Assembly: GCF_003261585.1 (NCBI RefSeq)
Contig: NZ_POVU01000002.1
Span: 457,566 to 521,565 of the forward strand
DNA from: Acinetobacter sp. MB5
Lineage (GTDB): Bacteria; Pseudomonadota; Gammaproteobacteria; Pseudomonadales; Moraxellaceae
Direction of reading: 5' to 3'
DNA length: 64,000 bases
This document shows, piece by piece, positions 49,970-59,830 of the stretch (position 1 is the stretch's first letter; every line of letters begins with the position of its first letter). Under the pieces are notes generated by a model. It was not told the origin of the DNA. It worked only from the letters and a program-made list of their open reading frames with translations, and did not search any database. The position numbers and the translations under genes are program-made.

Positions 49970-50254
49970 ATGCAAACTGCAATCGTACGACATATTTTGG
50001 TGAAAGATAAAACACTGGCTGAACAGCTCAAGAAAAAGATTCAGTCGGGTGCAGACTTTTCCAAAATTGCCAAAGAGTACTCAACTTGTAATTCTGCCAA
50101 GCGTGGTGGTGAGCTGGGTGAAGTTAAAAAAGGACAGCTTGTGCCTGTCATTGATAAACTGGTCTTTAGCGCAGCCGAAAGAATCTTACACGGGCCAATC
50201 AAAAGCCAGTTTGGCTTTCATTTGCTTGAAATTAAGTTTCGGATGGACTTCTAA
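49970..50254 (+). CDS. ppiC: Parvulin-type peptidylprolyl isomerase (PpiC-like)
   Basis: 94 residues, a single parvulin domain without signal peptide: ATIVRHILVKDKT-like start, GADFSKIAKEYSTCNSAKRGG near 30-50, and FGFHLLEI near the end (Ppi-conserved Cys/His region). Cytoplasmic isomerase for proline bonds. A very good AGGAGG ribosome site precedes the ATG. Probably co-transcribed with mutM. Confidence 0.93.
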   Translation: MQTAIVRHILVKDKTLAEQLKKKIQSGADFSKIAKEYSTCNSAKRGGELGEVKKGQLVPVIDKLVFSAAERILHGPIKSQFGFHLLEIKFRMDF

Positions 50255-50258
50255 ATTA

Positions 50259-50290
50259 GTAAGATGCCAAATACAGATTTGGCATCTTAC
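50259..50290. terminator. Hairpin between ppiC and GGCT-like gene
   Basis: GTAAGATGCCAAAT / ATTTGGCATCTTAC, fourteen perfect pairs with loop ACAG. T-tract is weak on plus, but the position between convergent genes supports a terminator. Confidence 0.65.
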
Positions 50291-50297
50291 TTCACTT

Positions 50298-50645
50298 TCA
50301 ACCCTGCTCAGATTTGGCAGTCGGGTGCATCTGGTAAATCCATGCTTGGACTATATCACCTGACTCCAATTCCACATCCACAATAACGCGCTGATATTGA
50401 AAACCTTCAAAATCATCGAGCATCTGCCAGTGATGCGCCAGTTCCTCACTCGAAAATAATAATCCCTCGACTTGTGCTGCTTGAGCATCAATGACCAACG
50501 CGGGCAAGCCTTCATCAGGCCCCCAATCTAACGTATGCACCACCCCACACACATAAGCTTTTTGCCACTCGCCATCCAGATCACCCAAAATATGTTGATT
50601 GGGTTGTCCTGGGCGCAACGTACCATACGCAAATAATCGATTCAT
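50298..50645 (-). CDS. Gamma-glutamylcyclotransferase-like (AIG2/GGCT) protein
   Basis: 115 residues. N-terminal MNRLFAYGTLRPGQ is the substrate-binding YGTLRxG motif of the AIG2/GGCT fold, with the usual acidic residue in the MLDDFEGFQYQR region near 77. Substrate unknown (gamma-glutamyl amine or similar). ATG 50645 is chosen because the motif should be at the start; frame open to 50657. Confidence 0.85.
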   Translation of the reverse strand: MNRLFAYGTLRPGQPNQHILGDLDGEWQKAYVCGVVHTLDWGPDEGLPALVIDAQAAQVEGLLFSSEELAHHWQMLDDFEGFQYQRVIVDVELESGDIVQAWIYQMHPTAKSEQG

Positions 50646-50920
50646 GAAAGTATCCAATCAAAAAATAACGCTGATCATCAAATAGAGTTTTTTTGATAGT
50701 ACCTAGATTTTTTTATACTCGCCATATTCAACATAATATGAGCTGTTATATTGAATAAATATTTTGCATAAATTCTTTGTCTTCATCTTGCATGACATGG
50801 AATACATTTCAATTCTACTTAGCATGAGACATAAAAAATTCCAAGCAATCAAAAGTGAAGTCGTAAAGTTACCGATACTGAGAAGTAGCATCAAAACATA
50901 AGTTACAGATAAAGTTACTA

Positions 50921-51373
50921 TTATTTTTCCAACTTCATATCGATATGTGGAATGTCATCTTCCAAATACATCGCCGAGGTCGCTATAAATCCATGCTGCT
51001 GATAGAATTTAGACAAGTGCTCTTGAGCACCAATTTCAATCGACTCTTTAGGCCACAACTGATCACATGCACCTAAAGCCTCTTGTACCAGTAGATGCCC
51101 TAAACCACCTCCACGATGACCTTTTGCAATCGCCACACGACCAATACTGACTGAAGGGTAACTCACTCCCTTTGGCAATAAGCGTGCGCAGGCGATTAAC
51201 GTGTCGCCTTGATAACCCAATAAGTGGTAAACATCTTGAAGGTGATCTTTGCCATCCAGTTCTGGATAAGGACATTTTTGCTCAACCACAAACACATCAA
51301 CTCTCAGTTTAAGGAGTTGATAGAGCTGCATTGTGCTGAGTTGGGAAAATAATTTGAGTTGCCAAGTCATCAT
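50921..51373 (-). CDS. elaA: GNAT N-acetyltransferase, ElaA-like
   Basis: 150 residues. ElaA signature: LYQLLKLRVDVFVVEQKCPYPELDG (two parts: LYQLLKLRVDVF and EQKCPYPELDG, residues about 18-42), then the acetyl-CoA-binding RVAIAKGHRGGGLGHLLVQ near 78-96. Substrate unknown. Stand-alone gene; Met-Met start at 51373/51370. Confidence 0.9.
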   Translation of the reverse strand: MMTWQLKLFSQLSTMQLYQLLKLRVDVFVVEQKCPYPELDGKDHLQDVYHLLGYQGDTLIACARLLPKGVSYPSVSIGRVAIAKGHRGGGLGHLLVQEALGACDQLWPKESIEIGAQEHLSKFYQQHGFIATSAMYLEDDIPHIDMKLEK

Positions 51374-51443
51374 TCTATTGCTGTTATGCTATGGATGAAC
51401 TCTGAAATGTAGCAAGGTTTGGGAATATGAGCATTAACAATTG

Positions 51444-52007
51444 TTAATTCTGGCTACGCTTTTTGATACGACTTAGACTAATCGAAGTAATGCCGAGGTA
51501 AGCCGCAATTTGATAATCGTTGAGGCGCTCTAGCAAGTTGGGATACTGTTGGCAGAACAGCTCATAGCGCTCTTCAGGAGTATAAATCAGCATAAAGCGT
51601 TCTTTGTTTTCCTTATACATCAGTTGCGTTTCAAGCAGCTTGAGATAAATACTGTGCTTTTGCGTACGCCATGTTCTTAATGTTTCAATAGGTAGAGACA
51701 AAATAGAGCACTGAGTAAGAGATTCGAGCTGGTAAGGTGAAGGTTGTTGATTGATTAGGCTTTCAAAACCAATGATCCAATCACTTTCCCAATAAAACTG
51801 TTTGCTAAACTCCTTACCCTTGTCCGTCAGATAAACAGCATGACAGATTCCCTCGCGTACAAAGAAAATTTCTTTTGCAACTTCACCCTGACGGAGCAAG
51901 ATATGCCGCGTCGGTAATTCAATTTGTTTTGCTGAATGCCTTAGTTGCTCGATCTCTAGTTGAGTAAAGTCATTTTGTTGTAATTGTTGCTGGAAAGCGT
52001 CAAACAT
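51444..52007 (-). CDS. Crp/Fnr family transcriptional regulator
   Basis: 187 residues. N-terminal cyclic-nucleotide-type beta barrel (residues about 10-115; PTRHILLRQGEVAKEIFFVREG) and a short C-terminal HTH (DYQIAAYLGITSISLSRIKKR near 164-184). No Cys cluster of FNR type is visible, so it is not an oxygen sensor of that kind; no canonical cAMP pocket residues can be confirmed. Upstream, 52130-52230 on the minus strand, is a structured sequence that may be part of its leader. Confidence 0.85.
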   Translation of the reverse strand: MFDAFQQQLQQNDFTQLEIEQLRHSAKQIELPTRHILLRQGEVAKEIFFVREGICHAVYLTDKGKEFSKQFYWESDWIIGFESLINQQPSPYQLESLTQCSILSLPIETLRTWRTQKHSIYLKLLETQLMYKENKERFMLIYTPEERYELFCQQYPNLLERLNDYQIAAYLGITSISLSRIKKRSQN

Positions 52008-52368
52008 AATGTGTGGTATCTAGGTCAGTTTCTTTAGCTAGTCTTTTGGAAATGTTGAATCATAATAATCAACTGACCAAAACAATGAAGATGAAACAGC
52101 ATCATGCAGAGACAATGTGAATGGCCGTACCCGTTCTTTGTTCTGCTCAAGTAAAGAATCTTAGTAACAGACCTGAACCAGGTTAAACGGCTTGAGCATT
52201 TACTCTAATGCCCCTACTGTGCTTACTCATCCTATCTGACTCACTTGTATGGATGTGATGATTTAACGATAACGATCTATTTTCATTAGGCGAAATAAAA
52301 GATCTAATGAATAGATCTTTTATTTACTGCCAAGTACGATTAATCGCACTTAAGTACAGCGTTAATGA
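52008..52368. other. Structured intergenic region upstream of Crp-type gene
   Basis: 361 bases without an ORF. Contains a hairpin-rich block: GCTCAAG (52145-52151) with CTTGAGC (52191-52197) enclosing ACCTG / CAGGT (52171-52175 with 52179-52183), and GAG/CTC pairs in GAGCATTTACTC. Higher GC than flanks. Also the terminator of the downstream-facing nuclease gene at 52293-52325. It could be a sRNA or cis leader on the minus strand. Confidence 0.4.
52293..52325 (-). terminator. Terminator of the nuclease gene
   Basis: AAATAAAAGATCTA / TAGATCTTTTATTT, fourteen perfect pairs, loop ATGAA, 44 bases after the stop on the minus strand. T-tract is interrupted by A. Confidence 0.6.
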
Positions 52369-52926
52369 TTAACGACGTCTATAATCTTTAGGATTCATGG
52401 GTTGACTGTGTTTCCATAAACCACGTTTACGCTTTTTGGCATCATCCTGCAATTCATTGAGGTATTTTAAGCGTTTTGAATGCCTTACATAATCTGCATA
52501 AACCCATGCAATCCCATCTTTAATCAAGGTTTCACTGACACTTTCACACCCTAAATAAATATCTGCAACAACTCTGCCGTAACGATCTTTATCTGCAACA
52601 TTGAGTGTAACGATTCGTCTGTGCAGCATTTTTTTAAGATATTTCTGTGCATCAATGCCAAATTGTTGTTTAGATTCAGGTGCATCAACATAGGCTAAGC
52701 GCATTCTTTTACGTTGCCAGAAATAAAATATACGCCGACAGTCAATCGTATCACCATCAATAATCGCCAGCACCCGACAGCGATACTTACGACCTTTTTT
52801 AAATGGATTCAAGACTTTTCTTAAATAGGCATTCAGCCTTTTAACAGCAATCCAGAGCATCCATAGCGCAATAACAGCAAAAATCCACGGTAACCATTTT
52901 ATCCAATGTTCAAAAGCAATCATCAT
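52369..52926 (-). CDS. Thermonuclease (SNase-like) family protein
   Basis: 185 residues. N-terminal membrane anchor (WLPWIFAVIALWMLWIAV, residues about 10-27) then an OB-fold nuclease domain: CRVLAIIDGDTIDCRR near 49-64, RMRLAYVDAPESKQQFG near 74-90 with the catalytic Arg and Asp, and KDRYGRVVADIYLG near 113-126 with the second Arg. Basic C-terminus. Likely a membrane-tethered Ca2+-dependent nuclease facing the periplasm. Confidence 0.9.
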   Translation of the reverse strand: MMIAFEHWIKWLPWIFAVIALWMLWIAVKRLNAYLRKVLNPFKKGRKYRCRVLAIIDGDTIDCRRIFYFWQRKRMRLAYVDAPESKQQFGIDAQKYLKKMLHRRIVTLNVADKDRYGRVVADIYLGCESVSETLIKDGIAWVYADYVRHSKRLKYLNELQDDAKKRKRGLWKHSQPMNPKDYRRR

Positions 52927-52990
52927 CTATTCAATATATCAAGGAAACATCTGCCATCATTGCGAGTCAGTAACACACTCAAATGGGCAT

Positions 52991-53019
52991 AAAAAAAGGG
53001 GTAAATATACCCCCTTTTT
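52991..53019 (-). terminator. mscL terminator
   Basis: AAAAAGGGGTA / TACCCC(C)TTTTT stem with small loop; on the minus strand followed by a T-run, 13 bases after the mscL stop. Confidence 0.82.
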
Positions 53020-53031
53020 CAATTAAAACAA

Positions 53032-53466
53032 TTATTTCTTTTTCAGCTCATCACGAATTTCACGTAACAACTGAATATCTTCTGGCGTTGCAACAGGTGC
53101 TGGAGCAGCCTCTGCTTCCTGTTTACGACGCAATCGATTAATTAATTTGACCATGATAAATACAACCCACGCCAAAATAATAAAGTTAATAAGAATAGTG
53201 AGGAAGTTACCGTAGGTTAAAACATTGACGCCTGCCTTTTGCAATTCTGCTAAAGATTGCAGGTTATTTGGATTATTACCCAACACGATAAATTTCTGGG
53301 TAAAGTCGACACCACCGCCAGTGATTGCCGTGATAATCGGCATAATGATGTCTTTGACTAATGAATCAACAATTTTACCAAATGCGCCACCGATGATCAC
53401 ACCGACAGCCAAATCAATCATGTTACCCTTGACCGCAAACTCGCGAAACTCTTTTAAAATACTCAT
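53032..53466 (-). CDS. mscL: Large-conductance mechanosensitive channel
   Basis: 144 residues. N-terminal helix [23 protein letters not shown] (first part [15 protein letters not shown]), first pore helix with [20 protein letters not shown], periplasmic loop, second membrane helix ([25 protein letters not shown]), and a cytoplasmic helix bundle. It opens under membrane tension during hypo-osmotic shock. Single-gene unit. Confidence 0.97.
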   Translation of the reverse strand: MSILKEFREFAVKGNMIDLAVGVIIGGAFGKIVDSLVKDIIMPIITAITGGGVDFTQKFIVLGNNPNNLQSLAELQKAGVNVLTYGNFLTILINFIILAWVVFIMVKLINRLRRKQEAEAAPAPVATPEDIQLLREIRDELKKK

Positions 53467-53648
53467 GGATGAGAACTCCAGTGGTTATTTACGTTGTTAT
53501 TTATTCGGTGACAATTGACCGAGTGAAATCATGTAATGTGCTATTTAATTTAGCAATTTTAATGAAAAAATCTTGAATATTCACGGTATTACAACAAAAA
53601 TCTTCTCTATGTACTCACCTTGTATACAGATTCATTTTCTCAAAACAA

Positions 53649-53674
53649 TAAAGCCACCCGATTGGGTGGCTTTA
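53649..53674 (-). terminator. typA terminator
   Basis: TAAAGCCACCC / GGGTGGCTTTA, eleven pairs, loop GATT, 20 bases after the typA stop. Confidence 0.75.
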
Positions 53675-53693
53675 TCTTTACGACTCAGAGCAA

Positions 53694-55529
53694 TTAGCTA
53701 CGAGAAGCACGTTTACGTTCATTTTCAGTCAAGAATTTCTTACGAATACGAACTGATTTAGGTGTAACTTCAACTAATTCATCATCTTCAATAAATTCTA
53801 AAGCTTGTTCAAGCGTGAATTTAACTGCAGGTGTTAACGTTAATGCTTCATCTGTACCAGATGCACGCATGTTGGTTAATTGTTTTGCTTTAGTTGGGTT
53901 TACAACCATGTCGTCTGAACGAGAGTTCATACCCACGATCATACCTTCGTAAACTTCTAACTGTGGTTCAGCAAATAGACGACCACGGTCTTGTAGAGTG
54001 AACAATGCAAATGCCAAGCAAGTACCGTTAACCATAGAGATCAACACACCGTTTTGACGTTTCGCAACTGTACCCTGTTTTGCAGGACCATAATGCGAGA
54101 AGCTTGAAGTCATGATCCCTGTACCAGAAGTCATGGTCAAGAATTCAGAACGGAAACCGATCAAACCACGTGAAGGAACAGTTGCTTCAATACGGATACG
54201 ACCTTTGCCGTCAACTTCCATATTGGTTAACTCGCCTTTACGGTTACCCATTTGTTCCATTACAGAACCTTGATGTTGTTCTTCAACATCAAATGTTACG
54301 TTTTCGTACGGTTCTTGGATTTCGCCATCCACTTCACGCATGATCACTTGTGGACGAGAAACACCCATCTCGAAGCCTTCACGACGCATGTTTTCAATTA
54401 AAACTGAAAGGTGAAGTTCACCACGACCAGAAACTTTGAAACGGTCTGGACTGTCAGTGTCTTCTACACGAAGTGCTACGTTGTGAATCAGTTCACGTTC
54501 AAGACGTTCACGGATGTTACGTGAAGTCACGAATTTACCTTCTTTACCAGCAAACGGTGAGTTGTTGACTTGGAATGTCATCGAAACTGTAGGTTCATCT
54601 ACAGACAATGCAGGTAATGCTTCAACATTTTTCGGATCACAAATGGTGTCTGAAATGTTCAGTGCATCGATACCTGTAATACATACAATGTCGCCGGCTG
54701 ATGCTGAATCAACATCAATACGCTCTAAACCGTGGTAACCCATGATTTTCAAGATACGGCCGTTACGTGTGTTGCCGTCTTTGTCAATCACAGTCACAGG
54801 TGTATTGGTTTTTACTGAACCACGTTGAATACGACCAACACCGATAACACCAACGAAGCTGTTATAGTCAAGTGAAGAAATCTGCATTTGGAATGGACCA
54901 TCAACATCAACTGCTGGTGGTTCAACGATGTCAACAATTGTTTCGAACAACGGAGTCATGTCTTCCGCTAATTCTTCTGGTGCAGGACCAGCAACACCGC
55001 GTAAGCCTGAAGCATAAACGATTGGGAAGTCTAACTGTTCGTCAGTTGCACCCAAGTTATCAAACAAGTCAAATACTTGGTCGATTACCCAGTCACAACG
55101 CGCGCTTGGTTTGTCAACTTTGTTGATAATCACGATTGGCTTCAAACCACGAGCAAACGCTTTTTGCGTTACGAAACGAGTTTGTGGCATTGGACCTTCT
55201 TGTGCATCGACAAGAAGCAATACGCAGTCAACCATAGACAATACACGTTCTACTTCACCACCGAAGTCGGCATGTCCCGGGGTGTCCACGATGTTGATAC
55301 GGTAAGTTGTATCTGTACGTTTGTCCAACCAAGTGATAGCAGTGTTTTTTGCAAGAATGGTAATACCACGCTCAGATTCAAGCGCATTCGAATCCATTAC
55401 ACGCTCAATCTCGCCCGCGCGATCACCAAGAGCACCTGATTGTTGTAAAAGTTTGTCTACAAGAGTCGTCTTACCATGATCGACGTGCGCAATGATGGCA
55501 ATGTTACGGAGAGTTTTGATATCTGACAT
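53694..55529 (-). CDS. typA: Ribosome-associated GTPase TypA/BipA
   Basis: 611 residues, usual length. GTPase motifs: G1 [10 protein letters not shown] near 14-23, G2 region [12 protein letters not shown]3 [12 protein letters not shown] near 80, G4 NKVDKPSAR near 136. EF-G-like domains follow and a family-specific C-terminal domain with basic end ([16 protein letters not shown]). It assists 50S assembly and growth at low temperature or stress. Single-gene unit. Confidence 0.97.
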   Translation of the reverse strand: MSDIKTLRNIAIIAHVDHGKTTLVDKLLQQSGALGDRAGEIERVMDSNALESERGITILAKNTAITWLDKRTDTTYRINIVDTPGHADFGGEVERVLSMVDCVLLLVDAQEGPMPQTRFVTQKAFARGLKPIVIINKVDKPSARCDWVIDQVFDLFDNLGATDEQLDFPIVYASGLRGVAGPAPEELAEDMTPLFETIVDIVEPPAVDVDGPFQMQISSLDYNSFVGVIGVGRIQRGSVKTNTPVTVIDKDGNTRNGRILKIMGYHGLERIDVDSASAGDIVCITGIDALNISDTICDPKNVEALPALSVDEPTVSMTFQVNNSPFAGKEGKFVTSRNIRERLERELIHNVALRVEDTDSPDRFKVSGRGELHLSVLIENMRREGFEMGVSRPQVIMREVDGEIQEPYENVTFDVEEQHQGSVMEQMGNRKGELTNMEVDGKGRIRIEATVPSRGLIGFRSEFLTMTSGTGIMTSSFSHYGPAKQGTVAKRQNGVLISMVNGTCLAFALFTLQDRGRLFAEPQLEVYEGMIVGMNSRSDDMVVNPTKAKQLTNMRASGTDEALTLTPAVKFTLEQALEFIEDDELVEVTPKSVRIRKKFLTENERKRASRS

Positions 55530-55706
55530 GTAAATTCGATACGCCTAAAGTTTGAGGGCAAATTATACAGAAAAAATATAGATTTTAGTAGTGACAGTTT
55601 CTTGACAGCAGCATTTTTTTCATCGGTCAAACCGATTTTTAGTTTGTAAAGGGATGTAACTCGATTAGAATAGCCGCATCTTGCTTAGTATATTCCCCAA
55701 AATTCC

Positions 55707-57080
55707 ATGTCGGATTTAGATCACTCACCCCATTCCCACTCTCAACCCGATTTATTGTTAGGGCTTGATGACAAGCCAAAACCGCTCATTGCATTCTTTG
55801 CTGCCTTACAACATCTTCTTGCGATTCTTGTCCCGATTTTAACGCCTGGTTTACTGATTTGTGGTGCTTTAAAAGTTCCTGCCCATGAAACCACCATGAT
55901 TTTATCGATGTCTTTGGTGATCTCAGGGATTGCAACGTTCTTGCAATCGAAAAAGGTTGGCCCATTGGGTGCAGGCTTACTGATTGTTCAAGGTACAAGC
56001 TTTAACTTCATTGGCCCGATCATGGCGATTGGCAGCATGATGATTGCCAATGGTACGCCTTATCAGCAGGTTATGGCTGCGATTTTTGGTGTGGTGATTG
56101 CGGGCGCATTTATTGAAATGGGTGTATCACGTATTTTACCGTGGGTTAGAAAACTGATCACTCCACTCGTCACAGGTGTCGTTGTCCTGATGATTGGTCT
56201 GACTTTAATTAAAGAAGGTCTGATCAGTATGGGTGGCGGTTATGGTGCGATGGCAAATGGGACATTCGCCAACAGCGATAACCTGATCATGTCGAGTGTC
56301 GTCCTTGCAATTATCATCGTGCTCAACCGCATTCCTGTGGTGTGGATTAGAAGCTCAGCGATTCTACTGGCTTTGGTGATTGGCTATATTTTGGCGGGTT
56401 TTATGGGTCATCTGGATTTCACGGCATTCCAGCAAGCCCCCGTTTTTCAGTTACCAACACCGCTGCATTTTGGGATCAGTTTTGACTGGTCATTGTTTTT
56501 ACCGTTTGCCTTTATTTACTTGGTCACTTCACTTGAAGCGATTGGTGACATTACTGCAACCAGTAAAATTTCCAAACAGCCTGTGACTGGCGAAACGTGG
56601 ATGCAGCGTATTAAAGGCGGTGTACTGGTGAATGGTTTTAACTCACTGATTGCAGGGATTTTCAATACTTTCCCAAGTTCGGTGTTTGCCCAAAATAATG
56701 GCGTGATTCAATTGACAGGTGTCGCAAGCCGCTATGTCGGGATTTGGATTGCAGCATTGTTGGTTCTACTCGGTTTATTCCCAAAAATTGCAGGCGTTGT
56801 ACAGGCTGTCCCTGAAGCCGTACTCGGTGGTGCAGTCATGGTGATGTTTGGCGCAGTCGCTGCATCGGGCATTAATATTTTGGCAGGAATTAAACTGGAT
56901 CGTCGCGCCTTGCTGATTATTGCAATTTCTTTAGCACTTGGTCTTGGCGTTGCACAAGTTCCTGATTTCTTAAAGCATATGCCTGAACTTATGCGAAATA
57001 TCTTCAGTTCTGGTGTGGCGACAGGTGGTATTGCTGCACTGTTATTGAATTTAATTTTGCCTGAACAGTCAGAGCAGTAA
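55707..57080 (+). CDS. NCS2 permease, xanthine/uric acid type
   Basis: 457 residues with about 14 hydrophobic segments. The nucleobase-ascorbate signature is QNNGVIQLTGVASRYVG near residues 330-346, the form with two Asn and TGVASR found in xanthine and urate permeases rather than uracil permeases. It imports a purine base with H+ or Na+. N-terminal His-rich short tail (SPHSHSQPD). Single gene with its own terminator; substrate is inferred. Confidence 0.88.
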   Translation: MSDLDHSPHSHSQPDLLLGLDDKPKPLIAFFAALQHLLAILVPILTPGLLICGALKVPAHETTMILSMSLVISGIATFLQSKKVGPLGAGLLIVQGTSFNFIGPIMAIGSMMIANGTPYQQVMAAIFGVVIAGAFIEMGVSRILPWVRKLITPLVTGVVVLMIGLTLIKEGLISMGGGYGAMANGTFANSDNLIMSSVVLAIIIVLNRIPVVWIRSSAILLALVIGYILAGFMGHLDFTAFQQAPVFQLPTPLHFGISFDWSLFLPFAFIYLVTSLEAIGDITATSKISKQPVTGETWMQRIKGGVLVNGFNSLIAGIFNTFPSSVFAQNNGVIQLTGVASRYVGIWIAALLVLLGLFPKIAGVVQAVPEAVLGGAVMVMFGAVAASGINILAGIKLDRRALLIIAISLALGLGVAQVPDFLKHMPELMRNIFSSGVATGGIAALLLNLILPEQSEQ

Positions 57081-57091
57081 TTTTTTAAAAC

Positions 57092-57126
57092 AATGTCCAA
57101 TCCCTGTTGCGGATTGGACATTTTTA
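57092..57126 (+). terminator. Permease terminator
   Basis: AATGTCCAATCC / GGATTGGACATT with a 7-base loop, then TTTATTTTT. Confidence 0.9.
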
Positions 57127-57144
57127 TTTTTGTAGGGTGTCATC

Positions 57145-58179
57145 ATGGATCCTCGAAGTGAAGTCGTCTTGCGTCAACAAGACCAACTCAAAGGTCGTGT
57201 GTTATTTATTCATGCACCTCAAGATCAATTGCTCACTGAACTCAAAGACAGTGTAGAGGGTTGTATCTGGATATGGAATTTTGCTGATCATCAAGCGCAT
57301 TTGGCACAAGGTTTAGACAGCCATTTTTCGATTGAATTTCCAGCGCAGACTTTTGATCAGGTTGTGATTTTTGTTCCCAAATCCAAAGAGTTGCTGAATT
57401 ATATTATTCATCAAGTCGCCAGTCATATGCAGATTGGACAATCCATTTTCTTGGTGGGTGAGAAAAAAGGTGGCGTAGAACGTGCAGCCAAACAGCTCCA
57501 AGCTTATGGCAAAACACTCAAACTCGACAGCGCTCGTCATTGCCAATTCTGGCAACTGGTTTTACAACAACAAGAAACACTTAAACCACTAGAAGTATGG
57601 CTGAAAACCTATGACATTCAAGTTGGTGAACAACAACTTAAAATCTGCGCCCTGCCTGGGGTGTTTAGTCAAGATCATTTGGATGTCGGAACAGCCGTAC
57701 TTTTGCCATACCTCAACCAAGTAAAATCGGGTAAACTCGCCGACTTTGGCTGCGGTGCAGGCATTATTAGCTGCTATTTGGCAAAGCTGAATCCACTGAA
57801 TGTGATCCATGCGCTTGATGTCGATGCATTTGCATTAAAGTCGACAGCATTGACCTGTCAGCATAATGCGATTCCCGAATCACAAGTGCAAACCCATGCG
57901 GTCACAGGCATTCAGGATGCCCCGACAGATTTAGATGCTTTAGTGAGTAATCCGCCATTTCATCAGGGTATTCACACGTCTTATACCGTCAGTGAAGATT
58001 TGTGCAAACAGACCAAGCGTCACTTGCAAGCGCAAGGCGAGCTCTGGATTGTAGCCAACCGTTTTTTAAATTATCCGACTTTAATTGAGCAGCATTTCGG
58101 GCATTGCGACACGAAAGCTGATCAACAAGGCTTTAAGGTGTTATATGCCTGTGCAACTGCAAACAGACAAGGAAACTAG
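57145..58179 (+). CDS. rsmC: 16S rRNA (guanine-1207-N2)-methyltransferase
   Basis: 344 residues: a degenerate N-terminal methyltransferase-like domain (about 1-170) and the catalytic C-terminal domain with [20 protein letters not shown] near 194-213 (AdoMet loop) and the [11 protein letters not shown] motif near 270. It modifies G1207 of 16S rRNA. Its TAG stop directly abuts the ATG of lysP, so both are in one operon. Confidence 0.93.
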   Translation: MDPRSEVVLRQQDQLKGRVLFIHAPQDQLLTELKDSVEGCIWIWNFADHQAHLAQGLDSHFSIEFPAQTFDQVVIFVPKSKELLNYIIHQVASHMQIGQSIFLVGEKKGGVERAAKQLQAYGKTLKLDSARHCQFWQLVLQQQETLKPLEVWLKTYDIQVGEQQLKICALPGVFSQDHLDVGTAVLLPYLNQVKSGKLADFGCGAGIISCYLAKLNPLNVIHALDVDAFALKSTALTCQHNAIPESQVQTHAVTGIQDAPTDLDALVSNPPFHQGIHTSYTVSEDLCKQTKRHLQAQGELWIVANRFLNYPTLIEQHFGHCDTKADQQGFKVLYACATANRQGN

Positions 58180-59646
58180 ATGAGCGAAATGAATGAACAT
58201 GCGCACTTACAACGCAGGTTAGGTGCTCGCCATCTGAATATGATCGCGATTGGTGGTTCAATCGGAACAGGGTTGTTTTTAGCTTCAGGCTCAACCATTA
58301 GTACCGCAGGACCTGGAGGCGCATTATTGGCCTATGTCCTGATTGGGATTATGATTTACTTTTTAATGACCAGTCTCGGTGAACTTGCCACACACAATCC
58401 AACTTCAGGTGCATTTTTTACCTATGGTAATAAGTACGTTGAAGAAGGTTTTGGTTTCGCACTCGGCTGGAACTACTGGTACAACTGGGCAATTACTGTT
58501 GCATTTGAACTGGTTGCAGCACAGTGGATCATGGCATTCTGGTTCCCTGAAATTCCAGGTTACTGGTGGAGCTTATTGTTCCTGATCATTATTTTTGCGA
58601 TCAATGCCATGTCCGTAAAAGGTTTTGGTGAAAGTGAATTTGTCTTCTCACTGGTCAAAGTGGTTGCCATCATCATCTTTATTTTGATTGGTCTTGCCAC
58701 GATTTTAAAAGTAATGCTGACACCCAATGCCCTGCCATTTGCCAACTGGACGCATAAAGATGCGCCATTTGTTGGTGGATTCCAAGCCATGATTGGCGTT
58801 GCGATGATTGCTGGTTTCTCATTCCAAGGTACTGAAATGGTAGGGGTTGCTGCGGGTGAATCCAAAGATCCTCAAAAAACTATTCCTTTAGCCATCAAAC
58901 AGATTTTCTGGCGTATCTTACTATTTTACGTTGTGTGTATTTTCATCATTGGGACACTCATCGCTTATGATGACCCACGTCTAATTCAAGCAGCAAGCAG
59001 TAACAATATTGCCCTTTCGCCATTCACGTTACTATATGAAAAAGCTGGTTTTGCCTTTGCTGCAGGTCTGATGAATGCGGTTATTTTGACAGCAATTTTA
59101 TCTGCGGGTAACTCTGGGATGTACTCATCGACCCGTATGCTGTGGGACATGGCGAAAGAAGGTCGTGCACCGCGTTGGTTTGCTGAACTCGATAGTCGTG
59201 GCGTGCCGATGCGTGCGCTTTATGCCACCACTGCAATTGCTGCATTATCATTGCTCACCAGTTTTATGGGTAAACAGGAAATCTACAACTGGCTACTGAA
59301 TATGTCAGGCATGTGTGGTTTTATTGTCTGGTTAGGTATTGCGATTTCACATTACCGTTTCCGTAAAGGTTATATCGCACAAGGCTACAAATTAGAAAAT
59401 TTAGCATACCGTGCTAAATTCTTCCCTTTTGCGCCTTGGTTTGCTTTTATTCTGTGTTCAATCATTATCTTAGGGCAAAACTATCAGGCTTTGCTTGGAG
59501 AAAAAATTGACTGGTTAAGCCTCCTTGCAACCTATATTACCTTGCCATTATTTTTGGTGGTTTGGCTCAGTTACAAGTGGATTTACAAGACCAAACTCAT
59601 CCCTTACGACAAGATGGATGTTAAACCAATGCAGGATGATGATTAA
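58180..59646 (+). CDS. lysP: Lysine-specific permease (APC family)
   Basis: 488 residues with 12 membrane helices. Residue pattern is very close to E. coli LysP along its length: ARHLNMIAIGGSIGTGLFLASG near 15-36 (in parts), EEGFGFALGWNYWYNWAITV near 87-106, GFSFQGTEMVGVAAGESKDP near 211-230. Imports L-lysine with H+. Translation is coupled to rsmC (no gap). In E. coli LysP is also a sensor for CadC, but no cad genes are here. Confidence 0.9.
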   Translation: MSEMNEHAHLQRRLGARHLNMIAIGGSIGTGLFLASGSTISTAGPGGALLAYVLIGIMIYFLMTSLGELATHNPTSGAFFTYGNKYVEEGFGFALGWNYWYNWAITVAFELVAAQWIMAFWFPEIPGYWWSLLFLIIIFAINAMSVKGFGESEFVFSLVKVVAIIIFILIGLATILKVMLTPNALPFANWTHKDAPFVGGFQAMIGVAMIAGFSFQGTEMVGVAAGESKDPQKTIPLAIKQIFWRILLFYVVCIFIIGTLIAYDDPRLIQAASSNNIALSPFTLLYEKAGFAFAAGLMNAVILTAILSAGNSGMYSSTRMLWDMAKEGRAPRWFAELDSRGVPMRALYATTAIAALSLLTSFMGKQEIYNWLLNMSGMCGFIVWLGIAISHYRFRKGYIAQGYKLENLAYRAKFFPFAPWFAFILCSIIILGQNYQALLGEKIDWLSLLATYITLPLFLVVWLSYKWIYKTKLIPYDKMDVKPMQDDD

Positions 59647-59654
59647 TTCTTCGC

Positions 59655-59682
59655 TTGACATTTGATTTTTTAGGATTATTAT
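59655..59682 (+). promoter_or_regulatory. Strong sigma70 promoter downstream of lysP
   Basis: Perfect TTGACA (59655-59660) and TATTAT (59677-59682, five of six) with a 16-base spacer, starting 8 bases after the lysP stop. Predicted start near 59690. It drives the small structured unit before rtcB. Confidence 0.7.
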
Positions 59683-59742
59683 TTCGCCGATATTGAATTT
59701 CGGCACTATCCTCACAGGATAGACTTTATTGAGGAGGACATC

Positions 59743-59772
59743 ATGCCAGTACTAGCGAGCTTAAAACACTAA
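59743..59772 (+). CDS. Putative leader ORF MPVLASLKH upstream of rtcB
   Basis: Nine codons, MPVLASLKH then TAA, with a near-perfect Shine-Dalgarno (GAGGAGG, spacer 5). It lies entirely in the loop of an 11-pair helix that includes its start codon, and ends before a hairpin and terminator. If translated, its ribosome would open the helix. Translation is not proven. Confidence 0.4.
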   Translation: MPVLASLKH

Positions 59773-59830
59773 TCGATTTGGCACGATGTCGTCTCACGGA
59801 CAGGTGTACAAATCTCATCTGTCCGAATGC

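Noticed and set aside
50703..50894. 63-codon minus-strand frame between GGCT-like and GNAT genes
   Set aside because: No domain, no plausible ribosome site, low-complexity sequence.
58100..58180. Lysine riboswitch for lysP
   Set aside because: rsmC and lysP abut without a gap, so there is no leader to hold one.
59743..59830. Remnant of a ribosomal protein L36-type gene starting MPVLASLK
   Set aside because: After the stop at codon 10 no frame continues the L36 Cys/Arg pattern; resemblance is limited to a few N-terminal residues.
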